A stretch of DNA of 11,080 nt from Candidatus Methylomirabilota bacterium (GTDB taxonomy: Bacteria; Methylomirabilota; Methylomirabilia; Methylomirabilales; Methylomirabilaceae), in contig PQAQ01000031.1 in the NCBI GenBank assembly GCA_003105305.1, positions 1 through 11,080 on the forward strand, given 5' to 3'. Under the pieces are notes generated by a model that was given only the letters and a program-made list of their open reading frames with translations, made no database searches and was not told the origin of the DNA. The position numbers and the translations under genes are program-made. Below are positions 5,300 through 11,080 of this stretch, piece after piece; the first letter of the stretch is position 1, and every line of letters begins with the position of its first letter.

Positions 5300-7738
5300 T
5301 TAAGGCGTCGGCGGCTGATGCCCGACCCCTTTGATCGCCTCGAAGAAATAGGCGCCGCGACCCCACAGGGAATTGATGAAGATCGACGTCACGCTAGCCG
5401 CCATGGCCACCATCCCCCAGATAGGGTAGATCAAGCCCGTCGCGGCGGCCGGAATTCCGACCCCATTGAACAGGAACGCCAGGCAGACGTTTTGCACCAT
5501 TTTTCGGTAGCTGTACCGGCTGACCTCGTAGGCATCGAGCACGGCACCGAGCCGCTGGTTGAGGATGATCACGTCGGCCGATTCGATGGCGATGTCGGCC
5601 CCGCTGCCAAAGGCGATGCCGACCTCGGCCTGCATGAGCGCCGGTGCATCGTTGATGCCGTCACCCACCATGGCCGTACGGGCGCCCTGCTGAAGCGTGC
5701 GGATCAGCGTCGCCTTCTCGGCCGGCAGCACGCGCGCGTGCACGTCGGCGATACCGGCGGCGCGGGCGAAGTAGCGCGCGGCCTCCTCGTTGTCGCCGGT
5801 GATCAGGCTCGTCCCGATGCCGAGCGCGTGCAGGCGGCGCACCGTCTCCACCGCGTCGGGCCGCAGACCATCGCCGAGCGCCAGCAGGCCCAGCAATTCA
5901 TCCCCCCGTGCCACGCCGATCACCGTCAGGCCTTGCGCTTCGATCGCCTTGATGCGCCCTTCCTGTGGCCGGAGATTCACGGATTGGCTCGCGAGAAAAT
6001 CCGGGCTACCGACCATCAATTGCGAATTACCAAGACGCGCCAGGACGCCTTGACCCGCCACGGCCTCAAATTCCTGCACTTCTGGTAAAGCGATACGCCG
6101 TTTGGTTGCCTCCTCCACCACGGCGCGGGCGAGCGGGTGTTCAGACCCGACTTCTACGGCTCCAGCGAGCGCAAGCAGTTCCTCTTCCGGGCAGGCCACC
6201 GGGACGATCGCCCGCAGCGCGGGGCGCCCCTCGGTCAGCGTACCGGTCTTGTCGAAAACCACGCGCTGCGCCCGTCGCAAAGCCTGAAATGCCTCACCTG
6301 TGCGCATCAGCACGCCGCGTTCGGCCGCCTGGCCCGCGCCCCGTACGATCGACAGCGGCGCCGAGATTCCCACGGCGCAGGGATACCCCATCACCAGCAC
6401 ACTCAGGCCGGCAAACATCGCTCGCCGCAGATCGGGAGTGGATCCAACGACCAGCGGGCCGAGCGCCCAGACGAGGGTGGCGCCGGCCGCGGTGAGCAGC
6501 ACCAGCGGCGTGTAGACACGCAGCACGCGGTCCACGAGATGCAGTAAACCCGGCTTCAGCGCCCGGGCGTCTTCGACGCTCCGGATCACCTGTCGAAGGA
6601 AGCTCTCTTCACCCACCGCCGTGACCCGCACCAGCAGCGTGCCGCGACCGTTCAGGGCCCCGCTCACCATCCGGTCGCCCGAGCGCTTCTCCACGGGAAG
6701 TGGCTCGCCGGTCACGAGCGATTCGTCTACATCCGATTCCCCCACCTCGACCTGACCGTCCACCGGAACCCGTCCGCCTGGTCGAATGCGGACCACGTCC
6801 CCGACGCGCACCTCCTCAAGTGGGACCTCATGCTCCGCCCCGTCTTTGAGGACGTACGCCATGTCAGGCTCAAGGTCCAGCAGCTTCTTGACCGCCTGCG
6901 AACTGCGGGTTTTCACGATCAGCGACAGCCATTCCGAAAAGATGTGATAGGCAAGGACCATCACGGCCACTGAGAAAAACGCGGTCGTCGGATACTCCGG
7001 CAGGTCGAAGGTCAAGCCGACCACGCCGCCGGTCAACCCTGCAAACGCCCCGGCCTCAACGAGCACGTGCTGGTTCAGGATGCCGCGCCGCAGCGCCATG
7101 AAGCCCATGCGCGCAATGTGCCCACCCACGCCGAAGATGACGGTCAGGGCCAGCGCGCCGGCGAGCCACGGCGTGGCGCCACCAAACGTGCCGCGCAACT
7201 GAAGCGCATACGTGCCTGCCCCGAATGCAGCGAGCAGGGTCGAGCCGGACAGCGCCCACCGCACGCCATAACTGCGCAGGACCACAAACGAGAAGGCCAC
7301 CATGCTCGCGATCGAAAATGCGCAGAGCGCAAACCATGGGCTGTCGAGTGGGTACCCCGCCAACCCCATCGCGGCAATGCTCATGGCCAATGCGGCGAGG
7401 AAACGCCCGCGCTCGCGCACCAGCGCCCGCTCTTCTTCCTCAAACGCACGCAGCTTGCGCGGATCGGAGATGGTGTAGCCGATATCCTTGAGGGTCTGCA
7501 GCAGGTCCTCGGCTCGCGCGAGCGCGGGGTCATACTCGATAAGCGCCTGTTCATGGGTCAGGCTCACCGCGACCTTGTCTACGCCGGTCCGCTTGCCCAG
7601 TGCCCGCTCGATGGTGCCGGTACACAACGAACAGTGTAACCCACCGATATGGGCGCGGATTCGGCGGCGGCCTGGTCGCTTCGAAGGCTCGTCGCTCCAA
7701 AAGCGCTGGGAAGATTCAACGGTCATTTCCATGCTCAT
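5300..7738 (-). CDS. Heavy-metal P1B-type ATPase with YPC motif
   Basis: An 812-residue metal-transporting ATPase from ATG 7738, chosen because AGGAGG lies just upstream (7743-7749); an ATG at 7795 would overlap merR. Order of parts: N-terminal HMA domain with GGLHCSLC (C36, C39), membrane helices, actuator domain with VTGEP (about residue 343), the membrane motif GYPCAVG (Y452-P-C454), phosphorylation site DKTGTLTEG (D496), SEHPLA (H534), and the hinge GDGINDAP (residues 692-699). The ion motif is YPC rather than the CPC of Cu/Ag and Zn/Cd pumps, so specificity cannot be read directly. The last helices have FNGVGIP and VTSIFINSL. It lies 11 bp behind merR and ahead of the permease. It probably expels a soft metal from the cytoplasm. 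Unlike the soluble HMA proteins here, its HMA motif keeps Cys. Confidence 0.92.
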   Translation of the reverse strand: MSMEMTVESSQRFWSDEPSKRPGRRRIRAHIGGLHCSLCTGTIERALGKRTGVDKVAVSLTHEQALIEYDPALARAEDLLQTLKDIGYTISDPRKLRAFEEEERALVRERGRFLAALAMSIAAMGLAGYPLDSPWFALCAFSIASMVAFSFVVLRSYGVRWALSGSTLLAAFGAGTYALQLRGTFGGATPWLAGALALTVIFGVGGHIARMGFMALRRGILNQHVLVEAGAFAGLTGGVVGLTFDLPEYPTTAFFSVAVMVLAYHIFSEWLSLIVKTRSSQAVKKLLDLEPDMAYVLKDGAEHEVPLEEVRVGDVVRIRPGGRVPVDGQVEVGESDVDESLVTGEPLPVEKRSGDRMVSGALNGRGTLLVRVTAVGEESFLRQVIRSVEDARALKPGLLHLVDRVLRVYTPLVLLTAAGATLVWALGPLVVGSTPDLRRAMFAGLSVLVMGYPCAVGISAPLSIVRGAGQAAERGVLMRTGEAFQALRRAQRVVFDKTGTLTEGRPALRAIVPVACPEEELLALAGAVEVGSEHPLARAVVEEATKRRIALPEVQEFEAVAGQGVLARLGNSQLMVGSPDFLASQSVNLRPQEGRIKAIEAQGLTVIGVARGDELLGLLALGDGLRPDAVETVRRLHALGIGTSLITGDNEEAARYFARAAGIADVHARVLPAEKATLIRTLQQGARTAMVGDGINDAPALMQAEVGIAFGSGADIAIESADVIILNQRLGAVLDAYEVSRYSYRKMVQNVCLAFLFNGVGIPAAATGLIYPIWGMVAMAASVTSIFINSLWGRGAYFFEAIKGVGHQPPTP

Positions 7739-7749
7739 GTGTGCCTCCT

Positions 7750-8163
7750 TTACGTACTCCTCCCCTCCGATGCGAGGGACTCCAGGATCGGGCACTCACT
7801 GGTGGGGCCGCGGCCGCGACAGGCGGCAGCGAGCTTCATCAGGGCGGCCTTCATCCGTTCCAGGTCGCTGATCCGTGCGTTGATATCGGCAACTTTGGCT
7901 TCGGCCCGTCTTTTAATGTCCGCGCTCGTCGTCTCAGGATTGACGCGCAGAGAAAAGAGCTCTGCGATTTCTTTCAACGAAAAGCCCAGCTCCTGAGCGC
8001 GCCTGATGAATCGGATCCGGTCCACAGCCTCGAGGGGATATTCACGATATCCGGAATCGCGTCGGGGCGGTTCGGTCATGAGCCCTCGCCGCTCGTAGTA
8101 GCGAATCGTTTCGATATTCACGTGGGCTTGCTTCGCCAACTGCCCGATCGTCAATGTCTGCAT
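7750..8163 (-). CDS. MerR-family metal-responsive regulator
   Basis: A 137-residue regulator with the MerR winged helix ([52 protein letters not shown]), the dimerisation coiled coil around residues 78-112 and a C-terminal metal loop C115-RGRGPTSE-C124-PILESL. Metal-responsive relatives have a further Cys before the coil in a motif like TTCADV; here it is TTSADI, Ser80 encoded by AGC. The protein therefore keeps two of the three usual thiol ligands, and its metal response may be altered. It is the first gene of the - strand operon and is preceded by a MerR-type promoter with a 20-bp spacer, so it likely regulates itself and the downstream export genes. Metal could be Hg, Pb, Cd or Zn; Hg is favoured by context only. 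Confidence 0.88.
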   Translation of the reverse strand: MQTLTIGQLAKQAHVNIETIRYYERRGLMTEPPRRDSGYREYPLEAVDRIRFIRRAQELGFSLKEIAELFSLRVNPETTSADIKRRAEAKVADINARISDLERMKAALMKLAAACRGRGPTSECPILESLASEGRST

Positions 8164-8215
8164 CTTCTCACCTCAATTATAAGATGCGCCCTGCACCTAG
8201 GTCCGGAGTCAAGGG
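8067..8215. repeat. Diverged duplicate of merR 5' part plus promoter, copy 1
   Basis: This segment and 9797-9952 are the same unit in the same orientation: start of merR, its leader and its promoter. Long stretches are identical, for example AGCCCTCGCCGCTCGTAGT. Copy 1 belongs to the intact merR. Confidence 0.75.
8181..8212 (-). promoter_or_regulatory. MerR-type promoter of the merR-ATPase operon
   Basis: On the - strand: -35 TTGACT (8207-8212), a 20-bp spacer containing the palindrome ACCTAGGT, and -10 CATCTT (8181-8186). The over-long spacer with central dyad is the hallmark of MerR-activated promoters. A TATAAT-like run (8176-8181) lies just downstream but at the wrong spacing. Confidence 0.68.
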
Positions 8216-8227
8216 CTTTTTAAAAAT

Positions 8228-9457
8228 TCACCTCGCCCGACTGGAGACTTCACGACGGAATAAGGGGATCGCGAGCAGGGCGGCTGCAAGCTGGACGGTG
8301 CTGAATATGGCCAGCGCCACGCCGAAGCCCAGCCGAAGCACTTCGCCGAAGAGGAAGCTGCCAACGCCAAATCCGATAAAGAGCATGAAAACGTTGAGGC
8401 CCATGGCCTGCCCGCCGCGCTTTCCTCCCAGGTCAGTAATGATCCCGGCCAGCAGAGGCTGCGTCATATCATAGCCAAGCGACAGCGTGGCCGCTGCAAC
8501 AGGCGCCATCAACAAGGGTATTGTAGGAATCAGGATCACCGCTGCGAGTGATGCGATTGCGAGCCCTGCAGGGACTAACCACCGCCGCCCCCAACGGTCC
8601 GCCGCTCTCCCAATAGCCGGACCTAGGAGGAAGCCAGGGATCCCATAGCCTAGCAGCGCGAGCCCAATGCCAACCTCTCCCAAACCGTAACGTCCGGCAA
8701 GGTACAGGCCCAGCCACGCGAACACGCCTCCATGGAATATCCCGTTCCATAACACGTATCCGTAGGTTCGACAACCGCGGCCTGCGGCAAGCAGGTCCCG
8801 ATAGGCCGCGAAAACCTTGTGGAAGGACAGCGACGGCCCCATCGTTGAACTAGGAAATAGCGACCTGTACGGAAGGAGGAGAACCAAAAGGCAGGCAGCG
8901 CCGGCTCCTACTCCCACGAACAGCATCCGCCATCCGAGGGCTCCTCCGAGAATCACCCCCACCGTTGCGCCGAAGGCCGCACCGCCTGCCATCGCTCCGA
9001 AAAGCCAACCCAGTGGCCGCCCGCGCTGCTCGTACGGAAACAAGTCCCCCATCAGCGCCAGTGCAAGTGGTACGACTCCACTGGCTCCCAGCCCCGTCAA
9101 AAGCCGCCAGCCGATCAACTGCAAGGCCGACTGTGCCGTCGACGTCAGGGCCGTAAGCACAGCAAAGGCCAGAAGGGAAGCGAACATAATGGGCCGTCGA
9201 CCGAGACGGTCCGAGAGCAAACCGTAGAACAGCGTGGCTATCCCATATGGGATCATATACGCCGGGACGACCAGGCCGATCGTCTGGCTGGAAACGCCAA
9301 ATGTACCGGACAGGCGAGGGATGAGCGGCGCCACCATGTATGCCTGGAAAAAGATCAAGAATGTCGCGGTAGCGAGCCCACGGAGCAAACGCTCGCGCTT
9401 GTCCAAGTTAATGTCTTGAATCGCAACAGCTCCAACCCGAGTGCTTTGAATTGCCAT
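8228..9457 (-). CDS. MFS transporter, 12 helices
   Basis: A 409-residue major facilitator protein. Motif A appears after helix 2 as GLLSDRLGRRPIMF and in the second half as GRAADRWGRRWLV, and about twelve hydrophobic stretches are visible, as in drug/H+ antiporters. The start is ATG 9457 with GGAAG upstream; the longer open frame to 9604 lacks a ribosome site, crosses a strong hairpin and reads Cys/Arg-rich nonfamily sequence. It follows the 47-residue Cys-rich protein by about 76 bp and is likely transcribed from the second MerR-type promoter near 9918-9949. The substrate is unknown; location suggests efflux of a metal complex or another toxic compound. No unusual residues were noted. Confidence 0.82.
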   Translation of the reverse strand: MAIQSTRVGAVAIQDINLDKRERLLRGLATATFLIFFQAYMVAPLIPRLSGTFGVSSQTIGLVVPAYMIPYGIATLFYGLLSDRLGRRPIMFASLLAFAVLTALTSTAQSALQLIGWRLLTGLGASGVVPLALALMGDLFPYEQRGRPLGWLFGAMAGGAAFGATVGVILGGALGWRMLFVGVGAGAACLLVLLLPYRSLFPSSTMGPSLSFHKVFAAYRDLLAAGRGCRTYGYVLWNGIFHGGVFAWLGLYLAGRYGLGEVGIGLALLGYGIPGFLLGPAIGRAADRWGRRWLVPAGLAIASLAAVILIPTIPLLMAPVAAATLSLGYDMTQPLLAGIITDLGGKRGGQAMGLNVFMLFIGFGVGSFLFGEVLRLGFGVALAIFSTVQLAAALLAIPLFRREVSSRAR

Positions 9458-9482
9458 GCTACTTCCTTTCAGAATTCGATCC

Positions 9483-9517
9483 GCGAGGACAGGGGGCTTG
9501 TCTCCCCCTGTCCTCGC
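9483..9517. terminator. 14-bp perfect inverted repeat between two genes
   Basis: GCGAGGACAGGGGG (9483-9496) pairs without mismatch with CCCCCTGTCCTCGC (9504-9517) around a 7-nt loop. It lies between the stop of the Cys-rich gene (9534) and the start of the MFS gene (9457) on the - strand. No U-run follows, so it may be an attenuator, an RNA-stability element or a partial terminator that sets a lower level of the MFS gene. Confidence 0.55.
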
Positions 9518-9533
9518 ATCACAGGTAACGCAG

Positions 9534-9677
9534 CTATTTCTTAACCATCGCCTTTCCGCAACAGCAACGCGGTGGCTCATCACCACCTTTGCCTGGGGCC
9601 GCACCTTTGGTCACGGTGATCTCACATCCACACTCCGGGACAGGACATTTGTACACTTCGCCTTCTTTGAACGCCAT
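9534..9677 (-). CDS. Small Cys-rich zinc/metal-binding protein, 47 residues
   Basis: A short gene starting at ATG 9677 behind a strong AAAGGAGGTGAG site and ending at TAG. The protein has MAFKEGEVYKCPVPECGCEI at its start (C11, C16, C18) and a PPRCCCGKAMVKK end (C38, C39, C40), six Cys in 47 residues, with a Gly/Pro/Lys-rich linker. The arrangement suggests a small zinc ribbon or a metallothionein-like buffer; similar short proteins with CPxxxCGCEI and CCCG-like ends occur in metal resistance operons, but I do not recognise a named family. It follows the merR remnant and precedes the MFS gene. Plausible role: cytoplasmic buffer for soft metals. Its codon and ribosome-site quality support a real gene. 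Confidence 0.72.
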   Translation of the reverse strand: MAFKEGEVYKCPVPECGCEITVTKGAAPGKGGDEPPRCCCGKAMVKK

Positions 9678-9682
9678 CGGTC

Positions 9683-9895
9683 TCACCTCCTTTCCTCCTC
9701 ATCCAGCGCGAGGCCATGAGCGCGCAAGCGCAATAGGAGGCCCGCGCTGAAACATGCGCCAATCGAATCGCAACAGCGGCACAACCATTGGCTGTTCGGC
9801 GGCTTCGGCATCAGCCCTCGCCGCTCGTAGTGGCGAAGCGTTTCGATGTTCACGTAGGCTTGCTTCGGCACCTGCCCTGTGGTCAATGTCTGCAT
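9683..9895 (-). pseudogene. Truncated merR remnant
   Basis: The first 34 codons (MQTLTTGQVPKQAYVNIETL, then RHYERRGLMPKPPN) are a clear copy of the N-terminal helix-turn-helix of the MerR gene at 7750-8163. After that the sequence no longer matches: the wing and coiled coil are missing, apart from a stretch RLRAHGLALDEEE that recalls the [11 protein letters not shown] segment. There is no metal-binding loop. The open frame of 71 codons ends inside the ribosome site of the small Cys-rich gene. Upstream it keeps a MerR promoter. It is most likely a decayed duplicate whose promoter survives to drive the genes behind it; a short DNA-binding peptide that interferes with intact MerR is possible but unproven. 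Confidence 0.75.
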
Positions 9896-9952
9896 AGTCT
9901 CACCTCGCTTCACTTATAAGATAGACCCTGTAGCTAGGTACGGAGTCAAGGG
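9797..9952. repeat. Diverged duplicate of merR 5' part plus promoter, copy 2
   Basis: Second copy of the unit at 8067-8215, with a few point changes and a small insertion in the leader. It belongs to the truncated merR. Together the copies flank the MFS and Cys-rich genes, so they could recombine and delete or amplify that segment. Confidence 0.75.
9918..9949 (-). promoter_or_regulatory. Second MerR-type promoter
   Basis: On the - strand: -35 TTGACT (9944-9949), 20-bp spacer with the imperfect dyad GTACCTAGCTAC, -10 TATCTT (9918-9923). It is a near copy of the promoter at 8181-8212 with a better -10, and would drive the merR remnant, the Cys-rich gene and the MFS gene, under the intact MerR in trans. 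Confidence 0.68.
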
Positions 9953-9981
9953 GGTATCACAATTTTTGCTCGAACCGGTGG

Positions 9982-10010
9982 TTGACAAACAACGGCGCGC
10001 AGTTTATTGT
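9982..10010 (+). promoter_or_regulatory. Promoter of the arsR-merB operon
   Basis: Consensus -35 TTGACA (9982-9987), 17-bp spacer, and -10 TATTGT (10005-10010). GTATAT occurs at 10009-10014 and again at 10025-10030, an AT-rich repeat overlapping the -10/start site and a plausible ArsR-family operator. It points away from the MerR promoter at 9918-9949. Confidence 0.66.
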
Positions 10011-10059
10011 ATATATGGTAAATCGTATATCTGTTTTTCTAGTTTATAAAGAGGAACAT

Positions 10060-10440
10060 GTGAGCGCCCTGAGAAAGCTGGTTCCTAAAGAAGAATTTGC
10101 GCTCCTGGAGCTGTCGGCGAAGTTCTTTCGCGGCTTGGGGGACCCGACCCGCTTGAAGATTCTCGAGATCCTTCTCGACGGTGAGCAGAGTGTCTCCGAC
10201 CTCGTTCGTCTGCTCGGCATCCAACAGGGCCGGGTGTCGAATCACCTCGCCTGCCTGAAATGGTGCGGGTATGTCACGACCGCCACTAATGGGCGCTACA
10301 CGCTCTATCGTATCGCTGATAAGCGAGTGAAGCGAATCCTTCAGCTCTCGCGCGGGATGGTAGCCAAGAACGCCGAGCATCTCTGGGCCTGCACGCGCAT
10401 CGCAGACACCCGGAAACCACGGGCCACCATGGGTAAGTAG
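10060..10440 (+). CDS. ArsR/SmtB-family metal sensor, CmtR-like
   Basis: A 126-residue winged-helix repressor from GTG 10060, which has GAGGA four bases upstream; the longer frame to 9982 would start within the -35 box. Family marks: FRGLGDPTRLKILEIL, DLVRLLGIQQGRVSNHL and the wing NGRYTLYRIAD. Thiol ligands are C65 and C69 in the recognition helix (HLACLKWCG) and C111 in the tail (LWACTRI). This C-x3-C plus C-terminal Cys set matches the Cd/Pb sensor CmtR of mycobacteria, not the ELCVC site of ArsR. It lies 2 bp before merB and likely releases DNA on binding Hg(II), Cd(II) or Pb(II), so controlling merB. Hg is favoured by its partner gene. Confidence 0.86.
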   Translation: MSALRKLVPKEEFALLELSAKFFRGLGDPTRLKILEILLDGEQSVSDLVRLLGIQQGRVSNHLACLKWCGYVTTATNGRYTLYRIADKRVKRILQLSRGMVAKNAEHLWACTRIADTRKPRATMGK

Positions 10441-10442
10441 CA

Positions 10443-11060
10443 ATGTGGGGACCATTAACTGCAACTGAACGCTGTGCCCGGAAGGCGCTGCTGGAACTGA
10501 TACTCAGGACCGGTCGAGATCCCGGCCTGAAGGCGCTGGCCTCACGCCTTGAGGTGTCCGAGGCCCTGGCCGATGAGCTGCTCTCTGCGCTTGAGCAAAA
10601 AGGTCTCCTCGTACGAGATCAGCGCTCGAACCAGATTGCAGCGGCATTTCCGCTTTCGACCCGTCCGACCCAACATCAGATCATGCTGAAGGGCAAGGGG
10701 AAGCCACGTTACGCAAATTGCGCCATCGACGCCCTCAGTGTGGGGCCGCTGTTTGGCGCAGCCGTTATCGTGAATGCCACGTGTCCGCACTGCGGACGAT
10801 CAATTCGTATTCACGTCGAGGAAAACCAGATTGCGGCGGTCGAGCCTCCAGGCGCCGTGGTCTGGGACGGCCTTCCTGGACCCCTTATGAAAAGGGCGCC
10901 CAAGTCGGATTTGGCCGAAGCCTACTGACCCTCAACCAACTTCTTCTGTACGGAAGAAGAGGCGCACAAATGGAGCATCGCACACGGGACGCCAGACGGT
11001 AAGGTCCTGCTGCTTGACGAGGCCTTGACGCGAGCCCGAGAGCTCTTTGGACAATTGTAA
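10443..11060 (+). CDS. merB: Organomercurial lyase MerB with selenocysteine at the catalytic site
   Basis: Reads as a 205-residue alkylmercury lyase if the TGA at 10926-10928 (codon 162) is Sec; the family is about 210 residues. It cleaves the carbon-mercury bond by protonolysis, giving the hydrocarbon and Hg(II). The N-terminal winged-helix part (residues 10-70, ALASRLEVSEALADELLSAL) is followed by the catalytic part: C93-AID96-ALSVGPLFG matches the Cys96 and Asp99 region of the plasmid R831b enzyme. C114-PHC-G lies near the Cys117 position. Beyond the TGA the frame gives U162-PSTNFFCTEEEAHKW and LLLDEALTRARELFGQL, the normal MerB C-terminus (Cys159 followed four residues later by FF). A 161-residue stop form would lack the catalytic Cys and C-terminal segment. 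The start is 2 bp after arsR with a weak ribosome site, suggesting coupling. Sec in MerB is new to me. Confidence 0.88.
10940..10959 (+). promoter_or_regulatory. Putative bacterial SECIS hairpin of merB
   Basis: CUUCUUC (10940-10946) pairs perfectly with GAAGAAG (10953-10959). A U-G pair (10947-10952) can extend the stem to 8 bp with loop GUAC. The loop starts 19-20 nt after the UGA at 10926-10928 and G is first or second in it, as in known bSECIS elements. Confidence 0.72.
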
Positions 11061-11080
11061 AATGAATGGACAGTCGGGAG

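Noticed and set aside
5294..6088. Long + strand frame opposite the ATPase
   Set aside because: It is a shadow of the ATPase gene, whose motifs are all on the - strand.
7739..7795. Upstream start for the ATPase at 7795
   Set aside because: It would overlap the merR end and lacks a ribosome site; ATG 7738 has AGGAGG at a good distance.
9458..9604. Longer N-terminus for the MFS gene
   Set aside because: It overlaps the small Cys-rich gene and the strong hairpin, has no ribosome site and is not hydrophobic; ATG 9457 has a ribosome site.
9982..10059. TTG start at 9982 for the ArsR-family gene
   Set aside because: That TTG is part of a consensus -35 box with a matching -10, and the GTG at 10060 has a ribosome site and begins the family region.
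1..11060. Alternative genetic code in which UGA codes for Trp or Gly
   Set aside because: TGA also ends merF, merT, the zinc-ribbon gene and the metE-like gene, Trp is encoded by TGG, and all in-frame TGAs fall on Cys positions, which fits Sec and not Trp or Gly.
1..11060. CRISPR arrays, tRNA or rRNA genes, insertion sequences
   Set aside because: No regular spaced repeats, no tRNA or rRNA-like segments and no transposase or terminal repeats were seen.

Overview
The window is a mercury and metal handling locus in which several key cysteine codons have become in-frame TGA, read here as selenocysteine (Sec). The host is probably a GC-rich, Gram-negative, Sec-decoding bacterium: one product is an outer-membrane barrel with a signal peptide, other carriers have export signals, and TGA also serves as an ordinary stop in merF, merT, the zinc-ribbon gene and the metE-like gene. 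Candidatus Methylomirabilota (NC10) or a deltaproteobacterial lineage would fit, but the taxon is a guess from gene style only.

Left block, + strand, 1-2657: merF (5' end cut by the window), a glutaredoxin with a UxxC active site, a zinc-ribbon protein whose fourth ligand is Sec (CPNU), merT, a MerP-like protein whose GMTCxxC motif is GMTUxxU, and a MetE-like methyltransferase. Spacings are from a 4-bp overlap to 29 bp, so this looks like one operon. The membrane importers MerF and MerT keep cysteines; the soluble partners use Sec.

Middle block, - strand, 8215 down to 2750: a MerR-type promoter, merR, a P1B-type metal ATPase, an ArsP/DUF318-type permease, a second exported HMA protein with GMTUPIU, and an outer-membrane barrel. 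This is a tight five-gene operon with inner-membrane, periplasmic and outer-membrane parts, suggesting metal export. It converges with the left block at about 2660-2750.

Right block: on the - strand a second copy of the MerR promoter and a truncated merR remnant precede a 47-residue Cys-rich protein and an MFS transporter. On the + strand, diverging from them, a CmtR-like ArsR sensor is followed 2 bp later by merB (organomercurial lyase). MerB runs through an in-frame TGA exactly at the catalytic Cys159 position and then continues with the normal MerB C-terminus to a TAA.

In total there are five UGA-containing genes with seven in-frame UGAs, all at positions where the family has a metal-binding or redox cysteine. 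Each gene has a compact hairpin 16-37 nt downstream of a UGA with G in the first two loop positions, the usual layout of a bacterial SECIS element. Proposed model: MerB splits organomercurials with a selenolate, selenium-based MerP/HMA carriers, the glutaredoxin and the zinc ribbon pass Hg(II) along, MerT/MerF move it across the inner membrane, and the ATPase/permease/barrel operon exports metal. No mercuric reductase (merA) and no Sec machinery genes (selA, selB, selC, selD) are in the window.
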